Positions 24,932 through 33,650 are shown, counted from the stretch's first letter. The stretch: 64,000 nucleotides of DNA from Flavobacterium salmonis (GCF_903819435.1 NZ_CAIJDP010000062.1:186001-250000); one strand, 5' to 3'. Program-made: numbers and translations. Notes: generated by a model from the letters alone, not told the origin.

Positions 24932-25010
24932 GTAAAACTAATTCTTTTAAATGGATTGAATTTGAATTGATATGTTACCCGATTAGGCTATTTATAAGCT
25001 TAATTATTTA

Positions 25011-25018
25011 TATCTTTG
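25011..25018 (+). promoter_or_regulatory. Bacteroidota -7 box (TATCTTTG) before pdxA
   Basis: TATCTTTG, with the following GCA common at strong Flavobacterium promoters, 32 bp before the pdxA ATG. No clear -33 box. Confidence 0.55.
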
Positions 25019-25050
25019 CACATTAATTTAGTAATAAATAATCTGAGCTC

Positions 25051-26100
25051 ATGAATAAAAAAGCAGAAAATATAATTGTTGGAATTTCTATTGGAGATTT
25101 AAACGGTATTGGAAGCGAAGTTATATTAAAAACATTCGAAGATTCTCGTATGTTAGAATTATGTACGCCGGTTATTTTTGCCAATGCCAAAATACTTTCT
25201 TTCGTTAAAAAAAGCTTCACATCTACAGTTCAATTTCATGGAGTTGATAAATTAGATCAGGTTTTGCCAGGGAAATTGAATGTTCTCAATCTTTGGAGAG
25301 AAAGTGTTGACATAAATTTAGGCACAAATGATGAGAAAATAGGCGAGTATGCTATAAAATCGTTTGTCGCTGCGACAAAAGCCTTAAAGGATGGAGATGT
25401 AGATGTTTTGGTGACTGCCCCAATAAATAAATATAATATTCAATCAGAAGATTTTAAATTTCCTGGTCACACAGATTATTTGGATCAGGAGTTGGAAGGG
25501 AATGCATTAATGATGATGGTTCATGATGATTTAAGGGTTGGATTACTGACAGATCATGTTCCTTTAAGTGAAGTTTCTTCTCAGTTGACAGAAGAATTAA
25601 TTACAAGAAAAATCGAAACAATCAGAAAATCATTAATTCAGGATTTTAGTATTGTAAAGCCAAAAATTGCTGTATTGAGCTTAAATCCGCATGCCGGTGA
25701 TGGAGGTGTAATTGGGAAAGAAGATGATTTGGTATTAAAACCTGCTTTAAAGAAAATATTCGAAAAAGGAACTATGGTTTTTGGACCATTTCCTGCAGAT
25801 GGTTTTTTTGGAAGCGGTCAGCATGAAAAATATGACGCTGTCGTGGCAACCTATCACGACCAGGGATTAATCCCTTTTAAAACATTATCATTTGGGAAAG
25901 GAGTGAATTATTCAGCAGGTCTGAACAGAATCAGAACCTCGCCGGATCACGGTACAGCTTATGATATTGCCGGGAAAGATATGGCAGATTATAATTCATT
26001 TAAGGAAGCGGTTTATCTGGCAATTGATATTTTTCGTTCGCGTAATCTGTATGAAGAGATTAGCCAAAAACCTCTTAAAATAAAAGAAAAACAGTTATAA
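25051..26100 (+). CDS. pdxA: 4-hydroxythreonine-4-phosphate dehydrogenase
   Basis: 349 residues. PdxA oxidises 4-phosphohydroxy-L-threonine in the pyridoxal phosphate pathway (DXP-dependent). Family blocks: ISIGDLNGIGSEVILKTF, VLVTAPINKYNI, FPGHTDYLDQ (metal-binding His), LNPHAGDGGVIGKED, ADGFFGSG, VVATYHDQGLIPFKTLSFGKGVNYSAGL (second His) and SPDHGTAYDIAGK (third His). Length is normal. It begins a run of same-strand genes ending at accC, but a separate promoter precedes yceD. Confidence 0.95.
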   Translation: MNKKAENIIVGISIGDLNGIGSEVILKTFEDSRMLELCTPVIFANAKILSFVKKSFTSTVQFHGVDKLDQVLPGKLNVLNLWRESVDINLGTNDEKIGEYAIKSFVAATKALKDGDVDVLVTAPINKYNIQSEDFKFPGHTDYLDQELEGNALMMMVHDDLRVGLLTDHVPLSEVSSQLTEELITRKIETIRKSLIQDFSIVKPKIAVLSLNPHAGDGGVIGKEDDLVLKPALKKIFEKGTMVFGPFPADGFFGSGQHEKYDAVVATYHDQGLIPFKTLSFGKGVNYSAGLNRIRTSPDHGTAYDIAGKDMADYNSFKEAVYLAIDIFRSRNLYEEISQKPLKIKEKQL

Positions 26101-26143
26101 ACAAAAAAAGGTGAATAAGATTATTAGTTTTATAATAATTTTA

Positions 26144-26151
26144 TATCTTTG
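26144..26151 (+). promoter_or_regulatory. Bacteroidota -7 box (TATCTTTG) before yceD-rpmF
   Basis: TATCTTTG followed by GCAC lies 55 bp upstream of the yceD start, the same form as the pdxA promoter. It probably drives yceD-rpmF. Confidence 0.55.
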
Positions 26152-26206
26152 CACCCCAATTCAGGTATCTGAGTTTTAGATACTAATTGGACAAATTGAT
26201 GTTGAA

Positions 26207-26776
26207 ATGAGCAAAACAAAAGAATTTTTAATTCCTTTCGTGGGATTAAAACTAGGAAAACACCATTTTGAGTATCAAATAAGTAAGAAGTTCTTTGAGG
26301 ACTTTGATTATGATGAATTTCAAGCTTCGGATATCAAAGTCAGTTTAGTTTTAGATAAAGGGAGCAACCTGTTAGAGTTAAATTTCAAACATAAAGGGAC
26401 TGTAAATGTGCCATGTGATTTAACAAGCGAGGATTTTGATTTGCCTATAAAAGGAAAAATGAGACTCATCGTTCGTTTTGGAGATGAATTTAATAACGAC
26501 AATGAGGAATTGCTTATTTTGCCACACGGTGAGTTTGAAATAGATGTAGCACAATACATCTATGAAATGATTGCATTGTCAGTTCCGCTTAAACGCGTTC
26601 ACCCTGGTGTAAAGGATGGAAGTTTACAAACTGAAGCCCTGGCAAAACTAAATGAATTAAAAGTCAAAGACTCGAGCGATAGCGAACAGGCGAAGCAAGT
26701 CAAAGAAGAGAGTAAACAAGAAGAAGATATTGACCCGCGTTGGGACAAATTAAAGAAACTATTAACGGATAAATAA
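26207..26776 (+). CDS. yceD: YceD/DUF177 protein, 23S rRNA accumulation
   Basis: 189 residues. The DUF177 family is needed for 23S rRNA accumulation in E. coli and is nearly always encoded next to rpmF, as here (9 bp). Visible features are the N-terminal FVGLKLGKHHFEYQISKKFFEDF, the Cys in NVPCDLTSEDF (usually one of a Cys pair; only one is present), and the late WDKLKKLL ending. The C-terminal 40 residues are charged and low-complexity. Confidence 0.92.
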   Translation: MSKTKEFLIPFVGLKLGKHHFEYQISKKFFEDFDYDEFQASDIKVSLVLDKGSNLLELNFKHKGTVNVPCDLTSEDFDLPIKGKMRLIVRFGDEFNNDNEELLILPHGEFEIDVAQYIYEMIALSVPLKRVHPGVKDGSLQTEALAKLNELKVKDSSDSEQAKQVKEESKQEEDIDPRWDKLKKLLTDK

Positions 26777-26785
26777 TATAGTAAA

Positions 26786-26980
26786 ATGGCACATCCTAAG
26801 AGAAAAATCTCGAAAACAAGAAGAGATAAGAGAAGAACACATTATAAAGCTACTGTAGCTCAGATCGCTACATGTCCTATTACAGGTGAAGCACATTTAT
26901 ACCACAGAGCTTACTGGCATGAAGGTAAAATGTATTACAGAGGGCAAGTTGTTATCGATAAATCTGAAGCGGTTGCTTAA
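26786..26980 (+). CDS. rpmF: 50S ribosomal protein L32
   Basis: 64 residues, [21 protein letters not shown], the standard L32 N-terminus, then [17 protein letters not shown]. Bacterial L32 often has a CxxC zinc site; here only the single Cys of TCPITGE is kept, as in zinc-independent L32 forms. A good terminator follows 24 bp downstream. Confidence 0.97.
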   Translation: MAHPKRKISKTRRDKRRTHYKATVAQIATCPITGEAHLYHRAYWHEGKMYYRGQVVIDKSEAVA

Positions 26981-27003
26981 TACGTTTTTGTAAATGATAT
27001 GAG

Positions 27004-27030
27004 AACTCTCACTATGTGAGAGTTTTTTTT
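27004..27030 (+). terminator. Rho-independent terminator after rpmF
   Basis: AACTCTCAC (27004-27012) and GTGAGAGTT (27016-27024) form a perfect stem with TAT loop followed by T-run. Confidence 0.9.
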
Positions 27031-27152
27031 GTTTGTTATAACTTTCTTTTTTAAGGAAATTTACGACAATACGTTTAGAATTTTTTTTGTAATTTTCAAG
27101 TCTTTTAAGAATTTTTCAAATAGCAATATTTGAGAGGAAATAATAGAATATA

Positions 27153-28151
27153 ATGAATACAATCACAGCCGCAATTACCGCTGTTGGAGGATACGTTCCT
27201 GATTTTGTGCTTTCTAACAAAGTGCTAGAAACAATGGTTGATACCAATGATGAATGGATTACTACCCGTACCGGAATAAAAGAAAGAAGAATTCTTAAAG
27301 ATGCTGATAAAGGAACTTCCTACCTTGCAATAAAAGCAGCACAAGATTTAATAGCAAAAGCCAATATTGATCCTTTAGAAATTGATATGGTAATAATGGC
27401 AACAGCAACACCGGATATGATGGTGGCAGCCACAGGTGTCTATGTAGCCACAGAAATTGGAGCGACTAATGCATTTGCTTACGACCTGCAAGCAGCTTGT
27501 TCCAGTTTTTTATACGGAATGTCTACGGCAGCAGCTTATGTACAATCCGGACGTTACAAAAAAGTGTTATTAATTGGTGCCGATAAAATGTCATCAATTG
27601 TAGATTATACAGACAGATCGACCTGTATTATTTTTGGTGATGGAGCGGGAGCGGTTTTATTTGAACCAAATTATGAAGGTTTAGGTTTACAGGATGAGTA
27701 CTTAAGAAGTGATGGTGTAGGACGCGATTTTCTTAAAATTCCTGCAGGAGGTTCTTTGATCCCTGCTTCTGAAGAAACCATTAAAAACAGACAGCATAAT
27801 ATTATGCAGGATGGTAAAACAGTTTTTAAATATGCTGTTACTAATATGGCTGATGCAAGTGAATTAATTTTACAAAGAAATAATTTAACAAAAGAAGATG
27901 TAAGCTGGTTAGTGCCACATCAGGCAAACAGGCGTATTATTGATGCTACTGCAGGCAGATTAGATCTTGATGAGTCTAAAGTGCTTGTAAATATCGAAAG
28001 ATATGGTAATACAACTTCAGGAACCTTGCCATTAGTATTAGCTGACTTTGAGGACAAGTTTAAAAAAGGAGATAATGTTATTTTTGCCGCTTTTGGAGGT
28101 GGATTCACATGGGGATCTATTTATCTGAAATGGGCTTACGATAAGAAATAA
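27153..28151 (+). CDS. fabH: 3-oxoacyl-ACP synthase III
   Basis: 332 residues. KAS III condenses acetyl-CoA (or branched acyl-CoA) with malonyl-ACP to start fatty acid synthesis. The Cys-His-Asn triad is clear: Cys116 in DLQAACSSFLYG, His in VPHQANRRI and Asn in ERYGNTTSGTLP. The GGGFTWGS ending motif is also present. In Bacteroidota it normally sits between rpmF and accB, as it does here. A terminator separates it from rpmF. Confidence 0.96.
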   Translation: MNTITAAITAVGGYVPDFVLSNKVLETMVDTNDEWITTRTGIKERRILKDADKGTSYLAIKAAQDLIAKANIDPLEIDMVIMATATPDMMVAATGVYVATEIGATNAFAYDLQAACSSFLYGMSTAAAYVQSGRYKKVLLIGADKMSSIVDYTDRSTCIIFGDGAGAVLFEPNYEGLGLQDEYLRSDGVGRDFLKIPAGGSLIPASEETIKNRQHNIMQDGKTVFKYAVTNMADASELILQRNNLTKEDVSWLVPHQANRRIIDATAGRLDLDESKVLVNIERYGNTTSGTLPLVLADFEDKFKKGDNVIFAAFGGGFTWGSIYLKWAYDKK

Positions 28152-28174
28152 ATTAAAACTAAAAACGAATCATT

Positions 28175-28660
28175 ATGGATTTAAAAGAAATTCAAAACCT
28201 AATCAAATTTGTAGCAAATTCGGGAGTTGCAGAGGTAAAGTTAGAAATGGATGATGTAAAAATCACCATTAGAACAACTTTAGAAACAAATGTAACTGAG
28301 GCTACTTATGTACAACAATTACCAGCTCAGGCGGCATTGCCACAAGCAGTTGCTCCTCAACAAGCACCGGTAGTTGTAAATGTAAATAGTGAAGCAGCAG
28401 CTCCAGCTGAGAATTCTAAATTCATTACTATAAAATCTCCAATTATCGGAACTTTTTATAGAAAACCATCTCCGGATAAACCAGTTTTTACAGAAGTAGG
28501 AAGTGTTATTTCAAAAGGTGATGTTCTTTGTGTAATTGAAGCAATGAAATTATTCAACGAAATTGAATCAGAAGTTTCAGGTAAAATAGTGAAAATTCTT
28601 GTTGACGATATGTCTCCTGTAGAATTTGACCAACCTTTATTCTTAGTTGATCCATCTTAA
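28175..28660 (+). CDS. accB: Acetyl-CoA carboxylase biotin carboxyl carrier protein
   Basis: 161 residues. The C-terminal biotinyl domain has the canonical VIEAMKLFNEIE with biotinylated Lys125, preceded by IKSPIIGTFYRKPSPDKP and the thumb region. A Pro/Ala/Gln-rich linker (residues about 48-80) joins it to an N-terminal helical segment for AccC contact. accC follows after 95 bp rich in TCTAA repeats. Confidence 0.96.
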   Translation: MDLKEIQNLIKFVANSGVAEVKLEMDDVKITIRTTLETNVTEATYVQQLPAQAALPQAVAPQQAPVVVNVNSEAAAPAENSKFITIKSPIIGTFYRKPSPDKPVFTEVGSVISKGDVLCVIEAMKLFNEIESEVSGKIVKILVDDMSPVEFDQPLFLVDPS

Positions 28661-28664
28661 TTTT

Positions 28665-28752
28665 AGATCTTAGATTTTTAGATTTTAACTTTTCGAAAGT
28701 GTCTAAATCTAATCATTCAATTATCTAATTATCCAAATTATCTAATTTTAAA
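28665..28752 (+). repeat. AT-rich TCTAA/TTAGA reiterated spacer before accC
   Basis: TTAGA occurs three times near 28665-28684 and TCTAA four times in 28701-28752, at short and irregular spacing, ending just before the accC start. The same style occurs at 50787-50831 before lpxH. Confidence 0.55.
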
Positions 28753-28755
28753 AAG

Positions 28756-30102
28756 ATGTTTAAAAAAATATTAATTGCGAATAGAGGGGAAATTGCACTT
28801 CGTGTAATTCGTACTTGTAAAGAGATGGGAATCAAAACTGTTGCAGTTTATTCTACAGCTGATGCAGAAAGTTTACATGTTAAATTTGCTGATGAAGCGG
28901 TTTGTATTGGTCCTCCTCCAAGTAACTTATCGTATTTGAAAATGTCAAATATAATTGCTGCTGCAGAAATTACTAATGCAGATGCAATACATCCGGGATA
29001 CGGATTTCTTTCGGAGAATGCTAAATTCTCTAAAATTTGTCAGGAACATGGAATCAAATTTATTGGTGCTGCCCCTGAAATGATTGACAGAATGGGAGAT
29101 AAAGCTTCTGCAAAAGCTACAATGAAAGCAGCAGGAGTTCCATGTGTACCAGGTTCTGACGGATTGTTGGAATCTTTCGAACAAACACAAAAATTAGCTA
29201 AAGAATTTGGTTACCCGGTAATGCTTAAAGCAACGGCCGGTGGTGGTGGAAAAGGAATGCGTGCTGTCTGGAAAGAAGAGGAACTGCTGAAAGCTTGGGA
29301 AAGTGCGCGTCAGGAAGCTGCAGCAGCATTTGGAAATGACGGAATGTACATGGAGAAACTTATCGAAGAGCCACGTCATATTGAAATTCAGGTTGTTGGG
29401 GATTCATACGGAAAAGCATGTCATCTTTCTGAAAGAGATTGTTCGGTACAACGTCGTCACCAAAAACTAACTGAAGAAACACCTTCACCTTTCATGACCG
29501 ATGAATTGCGTACTGCAATGGGAGAAGCTGCTGTAAAAGCTGCTGAATACATTAAATACGAAGGAGCCGGAACAGTAGAATTTTTGGTTGATAAACACAG
29601 AAATTTCTATTTCATGGAAATGAATACACGAATTCAGGTAGAACACCCAATCACAGAGCAGGTTATTGATTATGACCTGATTCGTGAGCAAATTATGGTA
29701 GCTGCAGGAATTCCAATTTCAGGAAGAAACTATTTGCCGGAATTACATGCTATAGAATGTCGTATTAATGCTGAAGATCCTTATAACGATTTTCGTCCTT
29801 CACCGGGAAAGATTACTACGCTTCATATGCCTGGAGGTCACGGAGTTCGTTTAGATACTCACGTTTATTCAGGGTATACTATTCCGCCAAATTACGATTC
29901 AATGATTGCCAAGTTGATTACGACTGCTCAATCACGTGAAGAAGCTATCAGTAAAATGCGAAGAGCTTTGGATGAATTTGTTATCGAGGGTGTTAAAACT
30001 ACAATACCTTTTCACAGACAATTAATGGATGATCCAAGATATATTGCAGGAGATTATACAACTGCATTTATGGATACTTTTAAAATGAATCCAATCGAAT
30101 AA
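28756..30102 (+). CDS. accC: Acetyl-CoA carboxylase, biotin carboxylase subunit
   Basis: 448 residues. ATP-grasp enzyme that carboxylates biotin on AccB. N-terminal [24 protein letters not shown], the ATP-binding glycine loop [74 protein letters not shown] with metal-binding Glu and Asn, then the C-terminal domain. Length and motifs are complete. The gene ends the run and is followed by a terminator. Confidence 0.97.
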   Translation: MFKKILIANRGEIALRVIRTCKEMGIKTVAVYSTADAESLHVKFADEAVCIGPPPSNLSYLKMSNIIAAAEITNADAIHPGYGFLSENAKFSKICQEHGIKFIGAAPEMIDRMGDKASAKATMKAAGVPCVPGSDGLLESFEQTQKLAKEFGYPVMLKATAGGGGKGMRAVWKEEELLKAWESARQEAAAAFGNDGMYMEKLIEEPRHIEIQVVGDSYGKACHLSERDCSVQRRHQKLTEETPSPFMTDELRTAMGEAAVKAAEYIKYEGAGTVEFLVDKHRNFYFMEMNTRIQVEHPITEQVIDYDLIREQIMVAAGIPISGRNYLPELHAIECRINAEDPYNDFRPSPGKITTLHMPGGHGVRLDTHVYSGYTIPPNYDSMIAKLITTAQSREEAISKMRRALDEFVIEGVKTTIPFHRQLMDDPRYIAGDYTTAFMDTFKMNPIE

Positions 30103-30107
30103 ATACT

Positions 30108-30136
30108 AAAACCTCATTGAAAAATGAGGTTTTTTT
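30108..30136 (+). terminator. Rho-independent terminator after accC
   Basis: AAAACCTCATT pairs with AATGAGGTTTT across a 5-nt loop, then T-run. Confidence 0.9.
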
Positions 30137-30299
30137 ATGTCTTAACTTATCTAATTTATGTTTTCGAAACTTCTGATTCGCATTGATTGAAATTTCAGGA
30201 ATATCGTTTATTGATTTTTTGGTTAAATAGGATTTTTTATTTAACAGACTGACGCTGATTATTTAATTCAAATTTAAAATTAGAATACTATAAAGACGG

Positions 30300-30307
30300 T
30301 ATTTTTG
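30300..30307 (+). promoter_or_regulatory. Bacteroidota -7 box (TATTTTTG) of small transcription unit
   Basis: TATTTTTG ends 14 bp before the ATG of a 24-codon frame that is itself closed by a terminator at 30401-30430. Confidence 0.5.
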
Positions 30308-30321
30308 CCGTTAAAAAGAGC

Positions 30322-30396
30322 ATGAAATTTTGTTTGTCCCTCTTTATTGCAGTTTTTATGGGATATGTAATACTCTTCGCTGAAAGAGATTTCTAA
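30322..30396 (+). CDS. Candidate 24-aa membrane peptide
   Basis: A 24-codon frame, MKFCLSLFIAVFMGYVILFA followed by ERDF and TAA. Residues 3-20 are hydrophobic enough for one membrane span. It sits between a consensus -7 box and an intrinsic terminator, making a compact unit of about 120 nt. It could be a small membrane peptide, a type I toxin-like peptide or merely a leader of a small RNA. No antitoxin RNA is apparent. Evidence is context only. Confidence 0.4.
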   Translation: MKFCLSLFIAVFMGYVILFAERDF

Positions 30397-30438
30397 TAAA
30401 AAAAGCTACATCTTGTTTGATGTAGCTTTTAGTTTTTT
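30395..30438. terminator. Bidirectional terminator between small unit and ompA-like gene
   Basis: AAAAGCTACATC (30401-30412) pairs with GATGTAGCTTTT (30419-30430). A-rich before and T-rich after, so it can act on both strands: for the small peptide unit on plus and for the OmpA-family gene on minus. Confidence 0.85.
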
Positions 30439-30468
30439 AAGCAGTATTTTAAAACTTAGAAAGTTATT

Positions 30469-31725
30469 TTAGTTTTTTATTTTGAAAGTAACTCTTCTTG
30501 CCAGCTTTCTCGCTAAAGCAGATTCTTTATCTACAGAAGCATCTACACCGCCACTAGTAACATTTATTCTCTCAGAAGCAATCTTTGCTTTAAGAAGGAT
30601 GTCTTTTACACTATTAGCTCTTTCATTAGCTAATTTTTCATTGTATGAAGCGTTACCAATTTCATCAGCATAACCTGTAATTTCAACAGAAGCTGAAGGA
30701 TTGTTTCTTAAATAGTTGACTACAAAATTAATACCGTCTATAGAAGAATCGGTAGGTGTAGATTTGTTAAAGTCGAAATATGCAGCAACATAACCTCCGT
30801 TAACTAATTTTGTAATTGATTCGCTATCGCTTATCGGATCATTACCGTTAATTTTGTTTGGGTAAGTTTTTGTTAAATAACTTTCTAATTCATCAGGTAT
30901 ACCATTATTGTTTAAATCAACAGCTCTTCCTTTAGAATCTACCATAAGTCCTGCAATGGTATTAGGTTCAAGATCTAAATAATCTGCCACACCATCTTTA
31001 TCACTATCGATTAACATTTTTTCAAGATTGTCAATTCTTTCTCTTTGCGCTAATGCATCTTTGTCAATAAGTGTAATCCAGTCAGCGTGTTTTTCGTTTT
31101 TGCCTAAGTATAAAGTTAGACCTATTGTACCATTAAATAATATTCCTGAAAAACCAGCTACCTTGTTCGTACTTGCTGCATCAAAAGAATAATCTTGACT
31201 GGCATTTAGAATTGTTGTTAAATCTCCAGTTATGGCTAATTTGTTTGATAATTTAATTTGGGCAGTAACTCCAGCAATAAAATTAAACATTTTGTCTTTT
31301 ATTGGAGAATTTTGATCTTCGAAATGTGCAGCTCCAAAGCCTCCATGCCCTAACAAACCAATTGTATTTGTCCAGTTTTCAAAATTCATGATTCTTCCTA
31401 AATTTGCTACTCCCTGAAGACCAATTCTGTAATATTTTGTACTGAATTCAGGTGTATTTTTTCCCTCTTGAAAGCTGTTGTAACCAAAGTCAGCTTTTAA
31501 ACCAAATTTATTATTGAACATGTAACGTGCTCCTAAATCAAAAACGTAAAGGTTTGGAGTTGAAGTAGAAAATGTCATAGGCTTTTGCGGTTTATTAAAT
31601 CCGCCTGCAAATTCGATAGACCATTTATTATAATTTCCATCTGTTAAACTTTCACCAGTGCTTGTCTGAGCAGTAACGTTCCCCAATGTCGCAATTAGGA
31701 CAAGTAATAGTACTATTTTTTTCAT
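30469..31725 (-). CDS. OmpA-family outer membrane protein
   Basis: 418 residues from MKKIVLLLVLIATLGNVTAQ (signal peptide). N-terminal 8-stranded beta-barrel-like region (residues about 25-220), then a calcium-binding thrombospondin type 3-like segment DSDKDGVADYLDLEPNT, NNNGIPDELE, and a C-terminal OmpA/MotB peptidoglycan-binding domain: ASVEITGYADEIGNASYNEKLANERANSVKD, ending RRVTFKIKN. An in-frame ATG 27 nt upstream (31752) would precede the signal peptide and overlap the promoter. Major structural porin-like proteins of Flavobacterium have this layout. Confidence 0.92.
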   Translation of the reverse strand: MKKIVLLLVLIATLGNVTAQTSTGESLTDGNYNKWSIEFAGGFNKPQKPMTFSTSTPNLYVFDLGARYMFNNKFGLKADFGYNSFQEGKNTPEFSTKYYRIGLQGVANLGRIMNFENWTNTIGLLGHGGFGAAHFEDQNSPIKDKMFNFIAGVTAQIKLSNKLAITGDLTTILNASQDYSFDAASTNKVAGFSGILFNGTIGLTLYLGKNEKHADWITLIDKDALAQRERIDNLEKMLIDSDKDGVADYLDLEPNTIAGLMVDSKGRAVDLNNNGIPDELESYLTKTYPNKINGNDPISDSESITKLVNGGYVAAYFDFNKSTPTDSSIDGINFVVNYLRNNPSASVEITGYADEIGNASYNEKLANERANSVKDILLKAKIASERINVTSGGVDASVDKESALARKLARRVTFKIKN

Positions 31726-31749
31726 TATTACAATTTTAAAATTTTGACG

Positions 31750-31757
31750 CAAAATTA
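31750..31757 (-). promoter_or_regulatory. -7 box (TAATTTTG on minus) of OmpA-family gene
   Basis: On the minus strand TAATTTTG lies 24 bp upstream of the MKKIV start. It supports that start rather than the one at 31752. Confidence 0.5.
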
Positions 31758-32222
31758 CGACTTAAATGTTAATTAAAAGGGAAGATGAAGTAATTGTAAT
31801 GCTATTGTTGATAATTATGTGAAAAAAAAGGAGATGGGATGTTTTTTTTGATAATAAAGCTGTTTAAGCTGTCTTTTTTTGATTAAAATAAATCATGTAA
31901 TTTTCTGTTTATCAAATATTTGATTCATTAAGTAAGGTTAATATGTCAAATTAAATAAATTTCAAATTTTCAGTAATTCTAAATTTCGAAATACCATAAA
32001 AACCGAATAATGTTTTAGAATGATTATTCATACAAAAGAGTGTTAGTCTAGTACATTTTGAAATAATTTGGATTTAGAAATCAAGTAATACATTCGTGTA
32101 TACTTTTTACGCACTGTTTTTTAAAAATTACACACTATGTAGCTATTAAAAAAAAATGTTTATATTTACTAATTAATTGAAAAACAGTAATTTATTATTG
32201 ATTGGCTGTCTTGTTTTTGTTG
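31758..32222. other. Long AT-rich divergent intergenic region
   Basis: About 465 bp between the OmpA-family and PepSY-like genes with no coding-like frame on either strand. It contains AAGCTGT direct repeats (31858-31877) and an AT-rich stretch with GTGTATAC and TACACAC near 32096 and 32130 that could be activator sites. I see no RNA gene. Confidence 0.4.
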
Positions 32223-32238
32223 TGGCACAATAATTTCT
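32223..32238 (+). promoter_or_regulatory. Candidate sigma-54 promoter (-24/-12) before PepSY genes
   Basis: TGGCAC-AATAA-TTTCT resembles the sigma-54 consensus TGGCAC-N5-TTGCW; the -24 GG is intact and the -12 element has one mismatch (TC for GC). It is 46 bp before the first PepSY-like ATG. An NtrC-type regulator is encoded at the end of the same gene row and rpoN is in this window. Confidence 0.4.
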
Positions 32239-32283
32239 TTATCTCATGTATAAAACAACTATAAATAATTAAATATATACATT

Positions 32284-32580
32284 ATGAAAAATTTATTTTT
32301 ATCAGCCGCAATCATTTTGGGAGGTTTAACTTCATTTGCATCAACTTCTCCAATTTCAAATAGTATAGTGAAAACAATTTCTATACAGGATGAATATACA
32401 GAAATTAAATTAGAAGAAGTGCCGGCAGCAATTACCGAAGCTTTAAAAAAAGCATATCCTGATGCAGTACTTTCTAAAGCATATAAAAATGCAAAATCTG
32501 AATATAAACTAGATGTTGCTGTAGGTGACAAAGTTGGTAATCTGTTTGCGAATGCTGATGGAACCTGGATCAAAAAATGA
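32284..32580 (+). CDS. Secreted PepSY-like protein, copy 1 of 4
   Basis: 98 residues with signal peptide MKNLFLSAAIILGGLTSFAS. The mature part has a single PepSY-like (formerly DUF2874, BLIP-like fold) unit: EEVPAAITEALKKAYPDAVLSKAYKNAKSEYKLDVAVGDKVGNLFANADGTWIKK. Four tandem genes share this design, with gaps of 19-26 bp, so they are one operon and arose by duplication. The function of periplasmic PepSY-like proteins is unknown. Confidence 0.88.
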   Translation: MKNLFLSAAIILGGLTSFASTSPISNSIVKTISIQDEYTEIKLEEVPAAITEALKKAYPDAVLSKAYKNAKSEYKLDVAVGDKVGNLFANADGTWIKK

Positions 32581-32606
32581 TTTAAATAATCCTTAAAACA
32601 GTTATT

Positions 32607-32897
32607 ATGAAAAAGTTAATCTTATCAGCAGCCATCGTTTTAGGAAGTTTGTCAATTCAGGCAGCGACATTTAATCAAACAAATACAACTGCCAATTCAG
32701 TAAATGTTCAGGACGAATATAAAGAAGTTGATTCTGTCCCGGCAGCTGTTAAAACGGGATTAGATAATGCTTATCCAGGTGTAAAACTTGACAAGGCATA
32801 TGTAAATGACAAAAAAGAATATAAAATAGAGATAACAGTAAGAAACGAAAAATCTACTGTTTATACAGATGAAAAGGGAAACATCATCAAAAAATAA
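32607..32897 (+). CDS. Secreted PepSY-like protein, copy 2 of 4
   Basis: 96 residues, signal peptide MKKLILSAAIVLGSLSIQAAT. Mature unit VDSVPAAVKTGLDNAYPGVKLDKAYVNDKKEYKIEITVRNEKSTVYTDEKGNIIKK. Closest in sequence to copy 3 (VDSVPAAVK versus ADSIPAAVK). Confidence 0.88.
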   Translation: MKKLILSAAIVLGSLSIQAATFNQTNTTANSVNVQDEYKEVDSVPAAVKTGLDNAYPGVKLDKAYVNDKKEYKIEITVRNEKSTVYTDEKGNIIKK

Positions 32898-32916
32898 TTT
32901 TAAAAAAAAAAATATT

Positions 32917-33207
32917 ATGAGAAAATTAATCTTATCTGCAGTAATTATTTTAGGAGGTTTGTCAGTTCAGGCATCAATTCCTGCAGGAACGATGGTTAAT
33001 TCAGTTATTATTCAGGATGAATATACTGAAGTCACAGCAGATTCGATACCGGCAGCTGTAAAATCCACAGTTGAAAAATCTTTTCCAAACACGAAACTTG
33101 AAAAGGCATATAAAAATGCTAAAAACGAGTACAAATTAGAAATTACAAATGGAGATAAAAAGTATACTATTTTTACTGATACATCAGGAAATATTATTAA
33201 AAAGTAA
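32917..33207 (+). CDS. Secreted PepSY-like protein, copy 3 of 4
   Basis: 96 residues from MRKLILSAVIILGGLSVQAS; a longer frame beginning at 32869 overlaps copy 2 and lacks a signal-like start, so it is rejected. Mature unit ADSIPAAVKSTVEKSFPNTKLEKAYKNAKNEYKLEITNGDKKYTIFTDTSGNIIKK. Confidence 0.88.
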   Translation: MRKLILSAVIILGGLSVQASIPAGTMVNSVIIQDEYTEVTADSIPAAVKSTVEKSFPNTKLEKAYKNAKNEYKLEITNGDKKYTIFTDTSGNIIKK

Positions 33208-33228
33208 CCCTTATAAAAAACAAATATC

Positions 33229-33525
33229 ATGAAAAAATTAATCTTGTCAACGGCAGTAATTCTAGGAAGTTTGTCAATTTATGCATCGACAAATGTAAAA
33301 AATGAACCTGTAAAAATGGAAACGGCTTACCAAAGTGCATTCACTGAAATAGCAATTTCAGATGTGCCTGCTGCTGTAATAACAGCTTTAGAAGATTCTT
33401 ACCCGGGCGCTGTAATTGTAAAAGCGTATATAAATGAAAATGGCGAATATCAGTTAGATATAGCAGTAGAAGACCAAACGGCTAGTGTCTATTCAGATGC
33501 TGAGGGTAACTGGTTGAAAATGTAA
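33229..33525 (+). CDS. Secreted PepSY-like protein, copy 4 of 4
   Basis: 98 residues, signal peptide MKKLILSTAVILGSLSIYAST. Mature unit ISDVPAAVITALEDSYPGAVIVKAYINENGEYQLDIAVEDQTASVYSDAEGNWLKM. It is the most acidic of the four. A strong terminator follows within 30 bp, before the response regulator. Confidence 0.88.
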   Translation: MKKLILSTAVILGSLSIYASTNVKNEPVKMETAYQSAFTEIAISDVPAAVITALEDSYPGAVIVKAYINENGEYQLDIAVEDQTASVYSDAEGNWLKM

Positions 33526-33554
33526 TTAGGTGAATTAGATTTATGTTTTTGGTG

Positions 33555-33588
33555 AAAAAGAGATTGCTCATGGCAATCTCTTTTTTTT
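33555..33588 (+). terminator. Terminator after PepSY operon
   Basis: AAAAAGAGATTG pairs with CAATCTCTTTTT across a 7-nt loop, then T-run. Confidence 0.9.
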
Positions 33589-33650
33589 GCAAAATTTTGT
33601 GAAAATACTGTATTAATAGTGGTATTTTAGCAAAAAAGTCCCAAAAAGCG

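Noticed and set aside
32869..32916. N-terminal extension of third PepSY-like gene
   Set aside because: It overlaps the preceding gene and would bury the signal peptide.
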